64,000 nt of DNA from Anaerosacchariphilus polymeriproducens (GTDB lineage: Bacteria > Bacillota > Clostridia > Lachnospirales > Lachnospiraceae): positions 310,001 to 374,000 of the forward strand of contig NZ_QRCT01000050.1 of assembly GCF_003363435.1 (NCBI RefSeq), read 5' to 3'. The notes beneath the pieces are model-generated. The model ran no database searches, was not told the origin of the DNA, and saw only the letters and a program-made list of their open reading frames with translations. Numbering within the stretch: the stretch's first letter is position 1; each line of letters begins with the position of its first letter. Position numbers and translations under genes: made by a program. Shown piece by piece: positions 60,085-64,000 of this stretch.

Positions 60085-63000
60085 ATGAAAAGTGTGTCCA
60101 AAGATTATTATGTTGGGTTGGATATAGGAACGGAGTCTATTGGTTGGGCTGTGACAGATGAGAACTATAATCTTTTAAAGAAGAATGGAAAATCGTTGTG
60201 GGGAATTCGTTTATTTGATAAAGCGGATACAGCAGAGGATAGAAGATTACATAGAACAACGAGAAGACGTGGGCAAAGAAAAATACAAAGAATTCAATTA
60301 TTACAGGAATTATTTGCAGAAGAAATAAGTGAAGTGGATCCAGGTTTTTATCAAAGATTAAAAGATAGTAAATTTTTAAAGGGTGATAAAGAGGAAAAGC
60401 AAACCAATACGTTATTTTATGAAGCTGATTTTAATGATAAGAAATATCATGAGAGTTATCCAACAATCTATCATCTGAGAAAATCTCTTTTAGTGAATAA
60501 CCAAAAGAACTATGATGTCAGATTGGTATATCTGGCATTACACCATATAGTAAAACACAGGGGGCATTTTCTTTTTGAAGGAAATTTAGGGAATATAACT
60601 TCTTTTGAAAATGTATTCAAACAATTAATACAATATTTAGAAGACGAATATGATATTAGATTAGAATGTAATTCAATTATTGAAGTAGAAAATGTGTTAA
60701 AAAGTCATAATATAAATAGTACGGAAAAAAAGTTGAAACTAATAAATTTGTTTTCGGTTGGCAAAGCTGATATTCAGTTAAAAGCAATCTTTGGTCTCTT
60801 AGCTGGTTTAAAAGGTAAATTATCAGAAGTATTTCAAGATAATGAATTAAAAAATTATGAAATAGAAAAAATTAGTTTTGCAGAGGCAGACTATGAAAAG
60901 CAGAGAGAGTTTTTAGAAGATGAATTGCAAGATAAAGTTTATTTATTGGACAAGTTAAAAGCTATATATGATTGGGCAATACTTTCGGAAATTCTCGAAG
61001 GCGGAGAAGTGGATGGGAAATGCTATTTATCTGTAGCAAAAGTAAAGTTATATGATGATCATAAAAAAGATTTAAAATTATTAAAAAAAGTAATTAGAGA
61101 GAATTGTTCATCAGAAGATTATAAGAAAGTGTTTAGTAGTAACGAAGAAAATGCAAATTATTGTGCATATATTGGAATGAATAAGAAGAATGGAAAGAAG
61201 CAAAGTGTAAAAAGATGCAAAAAAGAAGAATTTTACGGTTATATTAAAGGGATATTAAAAAAAATAAATATAGATGATAATTCAATAAAAGAAATTGAAG
61301 AAAAGATGATACATGGAGAATTTTTAAGACTACAGGTTAACCGAGAGAATGGAGTGATACCTTATCAGGTTCATAAAATGGAACTTGAAATAATTCTAGA
61401 AAATGCATCAACGTATCTTCCGTTTTTAAATGAAATAGATGATGAAGGTATTACTGTTAAAGAGAAAATAATTAAAATTTTTAAGTTTAGAATACCATAT
61501 TATGTCGGGCCATTAAATGATTTTCATAAAAATCAGGGAAGTAATTGCTGGATTGTAAGAAAAGACCCAGGAAGAATATTACCTTGGAATTTTGAAAGAA
61601 AAGTTGATATTGAATCTTCAGCGGAAGCATTTATTGAAAGAATGACAAATAAATGTACCTATTTAGTAAATAAAGATGTTATTCCTAAGTATTCATTATT
61701 ATATATGGAGTTTATGGTTTGGAATGAGCTAAATAATGTAAAGATTAGACAGGAAAAACTTCCTATTGAATTGAAGATAAAAGTATTTGAAGATGTATTT
61801 AAAAAGAATAAAAAAGTTACAAGAAAAAAGTTAAGAGATTACTTACGTTCAGAAGGTTGTGAATTTAAAGATGATGAATTAACAGGCTTTGATGGTGATT
61901 TTAAAGCATCTTTAACTTCATATATTGATTTTGGGAAAACAGAAATATTTGGAAATTCTATTAAAAATAAGTCAATTCAAGTTATGATAGAACAAATTAT
62001 ATTGTGGATTACTTTATTTGGAGATGATAGAGAACTTTTACAAAGAAAAATAAAAAATATATATAGAAAAGAATTATCAGATTCGCAGATTAAAAATATA
62101 TGCAAACTTAAATATAATGGATGGGGTAGGCTTTCTAGGGAATTTTTGCAAGAAGTAGAAGGAATGGATAGACGTACTGGAGTAGTGCAGACTTTAATTC
62201 AGGCATTACGTAATACGAATGATAATTTAATGGAACTTTTGAGCTTAAATTATACTTATTGTGTAAAAATAGAAGAGTTAAACGCAAAAGAACAGAATAT
62301 AACTGAACTTATTTCGTATGAAACTATGATTAGAGATTTGTATATATCGCCTAAGGTAAAAAGGTCTTTATGGCAAGCTGTTCGAGTTATGGAAGAAATA
62401 AAAAAAGTTTGTGGTAAAGAACCTACCAAGATTTTTATAGAAATGGCAAGAGGGACGGAAGAGAAGAAAAGGACTGTTTCTAGAAAGGATAAATTAATTG
62501 AATTATATAAAAATTGTAAAAATGAAGAAAGAGAATGGATAAAAGAACTGGAACAAAGAGAAGAAAGAGATTTTCAGGATAGAAAATTATATCTATACTA
62601 TACTCAAATGGGAAAATGTATGTATACGGGAAAGTCGATTACTTTAGATGAGTTATATAATAAAACTACGTATGATAAAGATCATATTTATCCACAATCA
62701 AAGACGAAAGATGATAGTATCCAAAATAATCTGGTATTAGTAGATAAAACAGCAAATTGGCAAAAAGATATTGATATTGTACCATTGGAAATCCAGCAGA
62801 AAATGGAACCATTTTGGAGGCAGTTAAAACATAAAGGTCTTATTACAGAAGAAAAATATAATCGATTAACTCGGAAAACGAATCTTACAGATGAAGAACT
62901 GGCTGGATTCATTAATAGACAGCTAGTTGAAACAAGACAAGCAACAAAAGTGACAGCTTCTTTATTAAAAAGTTTATATAGTACTGCTGAAATAGTATAT

Positions 63001-64000
63001 GTAAAAGCGAAGGCAGTATCTGATTTCAGGAAAGATGAGTTAGATATGTTAAAAGTACGTGATATTAATGATTATCATCATGCTAAAGATGCATATTTAA
63101 ATATTGTTGTAGGTAACGTATATCATACAAAATTCACGTCTAATCCGCTTAAATGGCTAAAATTTAGTAAAGATAAAAAATATAGTTTAAATAAAATGTT
63201 TTCTTATGATGTTATGGATAAAGAAAAATTAGCCTGGAAACGAGGAAAAGACGGGACGATATCTCTTGTTAGAAAAACAATGAAGAAAAATAATATATTG
63301 TTTACCAGACATGCGTTATCTGTGAAAAGTGGTCAAAATGGTGGTTTGTTTAATCAACAAATGGTAGGAAAATTGAAAGGTGCTACTGTGCAGATAAAAA
63401 AGGATAATCGATTAAAGGTAAATATATATGGTGGATATAAAACAAAGACAAATAAATACTTTATGCTTGTGGAATCTTTAGATAAAAGAGGAAATATTCA
63501 AAGAACGATAGAGACTGTTCCGCTTTATTTAGCAGTAGAATTTGAGAAAGATATTGAAAAATTGCTGAATTATTGCAGAGAGGAATTTAAATTACAGGAA
63601 CCAAAAATTATTATTCCCAAAATAAAGAAAAATTCTTATATAGTTATGAATGGTTTTCCAATGCATTTAAAAGGAAGTACAGGATCCCAATTAATTTTTC
63701 AGGGTGCAGTTCAATTATGTTTGGATGAGGACAATACTAAATATCTTAAACAAGTATATAAATATTTAGAAAAAAATTCAAAACGAAAAGATAAAAGAAA
63801 AAATTTAATGATTTCTGAATTTGATAAAATTCATTTTGAAAAGAATATATTAATTTATGATATGCTGATTCAAAAGCATAAATATACTATATATAAATAT
63901 CGACCAGCGGGACAGATTGAAAAATTGGAGAAAGGGAGAGAGACATTTATTAAGTTATCATTAGAAGAACAGTGTATAGTAATAGGAGAAATAATGAAGT
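60085..64000 (+). CDS. cas9: Cas9, type II CRISPR nuclease (3' end outside window)
   Basis: An uninterrupted frame of 1305 codons from ATG 60085, behind AGAAGGAGAG, that is still open at the window end. RuvC-I is YYVGLDIGTESIGWAVTD with Asp13. The arginine-rich bridge helix is at ~53-70. RuvC-II is KIFIEMARGTE with Glu786. HNH is YDKDHIYPQSKTKDDS with Asp866, His867 and Asn881, and RuvC-III is DYHHAKDAYLN with His999 and Asp1002. All catalytic residues are present. Comparison with the C-terminus of S. pyogenes Cas9 suggests some 60-90 residues are missing, for a full length near 1370-1390, which fits type II-A. Cas1, Cas2, Csn2 and the array would lie downstream. Confidence 0.97.
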   Translation, partial: MKSVSKDYYVGLDIGTESIGWAVTDENYNLLKKNGKSLWGIRLFDKADTAEDRRLHRTTRRRGQRKIQRIQLLQELFAEEISEVDPGFYQRLKDSKFLKGDKEEKQTNTLFYEADFNDKKYHESYPTIYHLRKSLLVNNQKNYDVRLVYLALHHIVKHRGHFLFEGNLGNITSFENVFKQLIQYLEDEYDIRLECNSIIEVENVLKSHNINSTEKKLKLINLFSVGKADIQLKAIFGLLAGLKGKLSEVFQDNELKNYEIEKISFAEADYEKQREFLEDELQDKVYLLDKLKAIYDWAILSEILEGGEVDGKCYLSVAKVKLYDDHKKDLKLLKKVIRENCSSEDYKKVFSSNEENANYCAYIGMNKKNGKKQSVKRCKKEEFYGYIKGILKKINIDDNSIKEIEEKMIHGEFLRLQVNRENGVIPYQVHKMELEIILENASTYLPFLNEIDDEGITVKEKIIKIFKFRIPYYVGPLNDFHKNQGSNCWIVRKDPGRILPWNFERKVDIESSAEAFIERMTNKCTYLVNKDVIPKYSLLYMEFMVWNELNNVKIRQEKLPIELKIKVFEDVFKKNKKVTRKKLRDYLRSEGCEFKDDELTGFDGDFKASLTSYIDFGKTEIFGNSIKNKSIQVMIEQIILWITLFGDDRELLQRKIKNIYRKELSDSQIKNICKLKYNGWGRLSREFLQEVEGMDRRTGVVQTLIQALRNTNDNLMELLSLNYTYCVKIEELNAKEQNITELISYETMIRDLYISPKVKRSLWQAVRVMEEIKKVCGKEPTKIFIEMARGTEEKKRTVSRKDKLIELYKNCKNEEREWIKELEQREERDFQDRKLYLYYTQMGKCMYTGKSITLDELYNKTTYDKDHIYPQSKTKDDSIQNNLVLVDKTANWQKDIDIVPLEIQQKMEPFWRQLKHKGLITEEKYNRLTRKTNLTDEELAGFINRQLVETRQATKVTASLLKSLYSTAEIVYVKAKAVSDFRKDELDMLKVRDINDYHHAKDAYLNIVVGNVYHTKFTSNPLKWLKFSKDKKYSLNKMFSYDVMDKEKLAWKRGKDGTISLVRKTMKKNNILFTRHALSVKSGQNGGLFNQQMVGKLKGATVQIKKDNRLKVNIYGGYKTKTNKYFMLVESLDKRGNIQRTIETVPLYLAVEFEKDIEKLLNYCREEFKLQEPKIIIPKIKKNSYIVMNGFPMHLKGSTGSQLIFQGAVQLCLDEDNTKYLKQVYKYLEKNSKRKDKRKNLMISEFDKIHFEKNILIYDMLIQKHKYTIYKYRPAGQIEKLEKGRETFIKLSLEEQCIVIGEIMK

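Noticed and set aside
1-64000. tRNA or rRNA genes
   Set aside because: No cloverleaf or rRNA-like stretch was recognised on either strand by reading; a tRNA scan would be decisive.

Overview
The window looks like chromosomal DNA of a low-GC anaerobic Firmicute, most probably a Lachnospiraceae/Clostridia gut or rumen-type bacterium. The evidence is AT-rich DNA, strong AGGAGG ribosome binding sites, frequent TTG and GTG starts, a Gram-positive lytic cassette, LXG-like toxins, lipoprotein-type ABC binding proteins and a type II CRISPR nuclease. No rRNA or tRNA gene was seen, so the genus cannot be fixed from sequence alone.

Region 1 (1 to about 27.66 kb) is a siphovirus-type prophage read left to right. 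Its order is early and replication genes (PcfJ-like, HNH, SSB, HAD phosphatase), a DUF1492/ArpU-type late regulator, a cargo (moron) block, a ParB-methyltransferase, P27-type small terminases, HNH nuclease, large terminase, HK97-type portal, ClpP-like protease and capsid, connectors and tail genes. The tail genes include a gpG/gpGT pair joined by a visible -1 frameshift site. Tape measure, baseplate, holin and an NlpC/P60 lysin follow. Integrase and lysogeny genes are not in the window. The cargo block (4.65-8.3 kb) holds a 778-residue wall-binding DUF1906-type protein with its own promoter and terminators, a convergent small membrane protein and an IS110-family remnant that keeps structured non-coding upstream DNA.

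Region 2 (27.7-36.5 kb) is a polymorphic-toxin island. Two LXG-like proteins share almost identical N-termini and a nine-unit 11-residue repeat array, but carry different C-terminal tips (a GH-E nuclease and an unassigned domain). Each is followed by candidate immunity genes (ankyrin, DUF2185/Imm33-like, others). Remnants of a polysaccharide deacetylase and an ISLre2 transposase show repeated rearrangement. The toxin promoters share a conserved block that recurs at 56.7 kb.

Region 3 (36.6-43.2 kb) holds a CDP-alcohol phosphotransferase, a flavodoxin-fold quinone reductase, a small membrane protein, an S66 LD-carboxypeptidase, a membrane-bound class C beta-lactamase-like serine hydrolase behind a 23-bp palindrome, and an OmpR/HisKA two-component system.

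Region 4 (43.3-56.7 kb) is the most interesting part. It contains an NMT1/THI5-type ABC importer, a ribose-type ABC importer and a NarL-type two-component system fused in operon with an anchored solute-binding protein. These are followed by four tightly packed genes whose residues point to the bacimethrin (thiamine antivitamin) pathway: a MilB-like CMP N-glycosidase, a cytosine-specific thymidylate-synthase homologue (MilA-like CMP hydroxymethylase), a SAM methyltransferase and an exported thiaminase I. The three enzymes would take CMP to hydroxymethyl-CMP, then hydroxymethylcytosine, then its 2-O-methyl derivative, while thiaminase I attacks thiamine outside the cell. The importers may bring in a pyrimidine and a sugar or nucleoside product, but that link is inference.

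Region 5 (56.7-64 kb) has a small membrane protein, a split permease with a fused ferredoxin domain divergent from a Crp/Fnr regulator, and the first 1305 codons of a Cas9 gene that runs off the window. A tracrRNA-like transcription unit with its own sigma-70 promoter and terminator lies on the opposite strand just upstream of cas9. The CRISPR array and the other cas genes lie outside the window.
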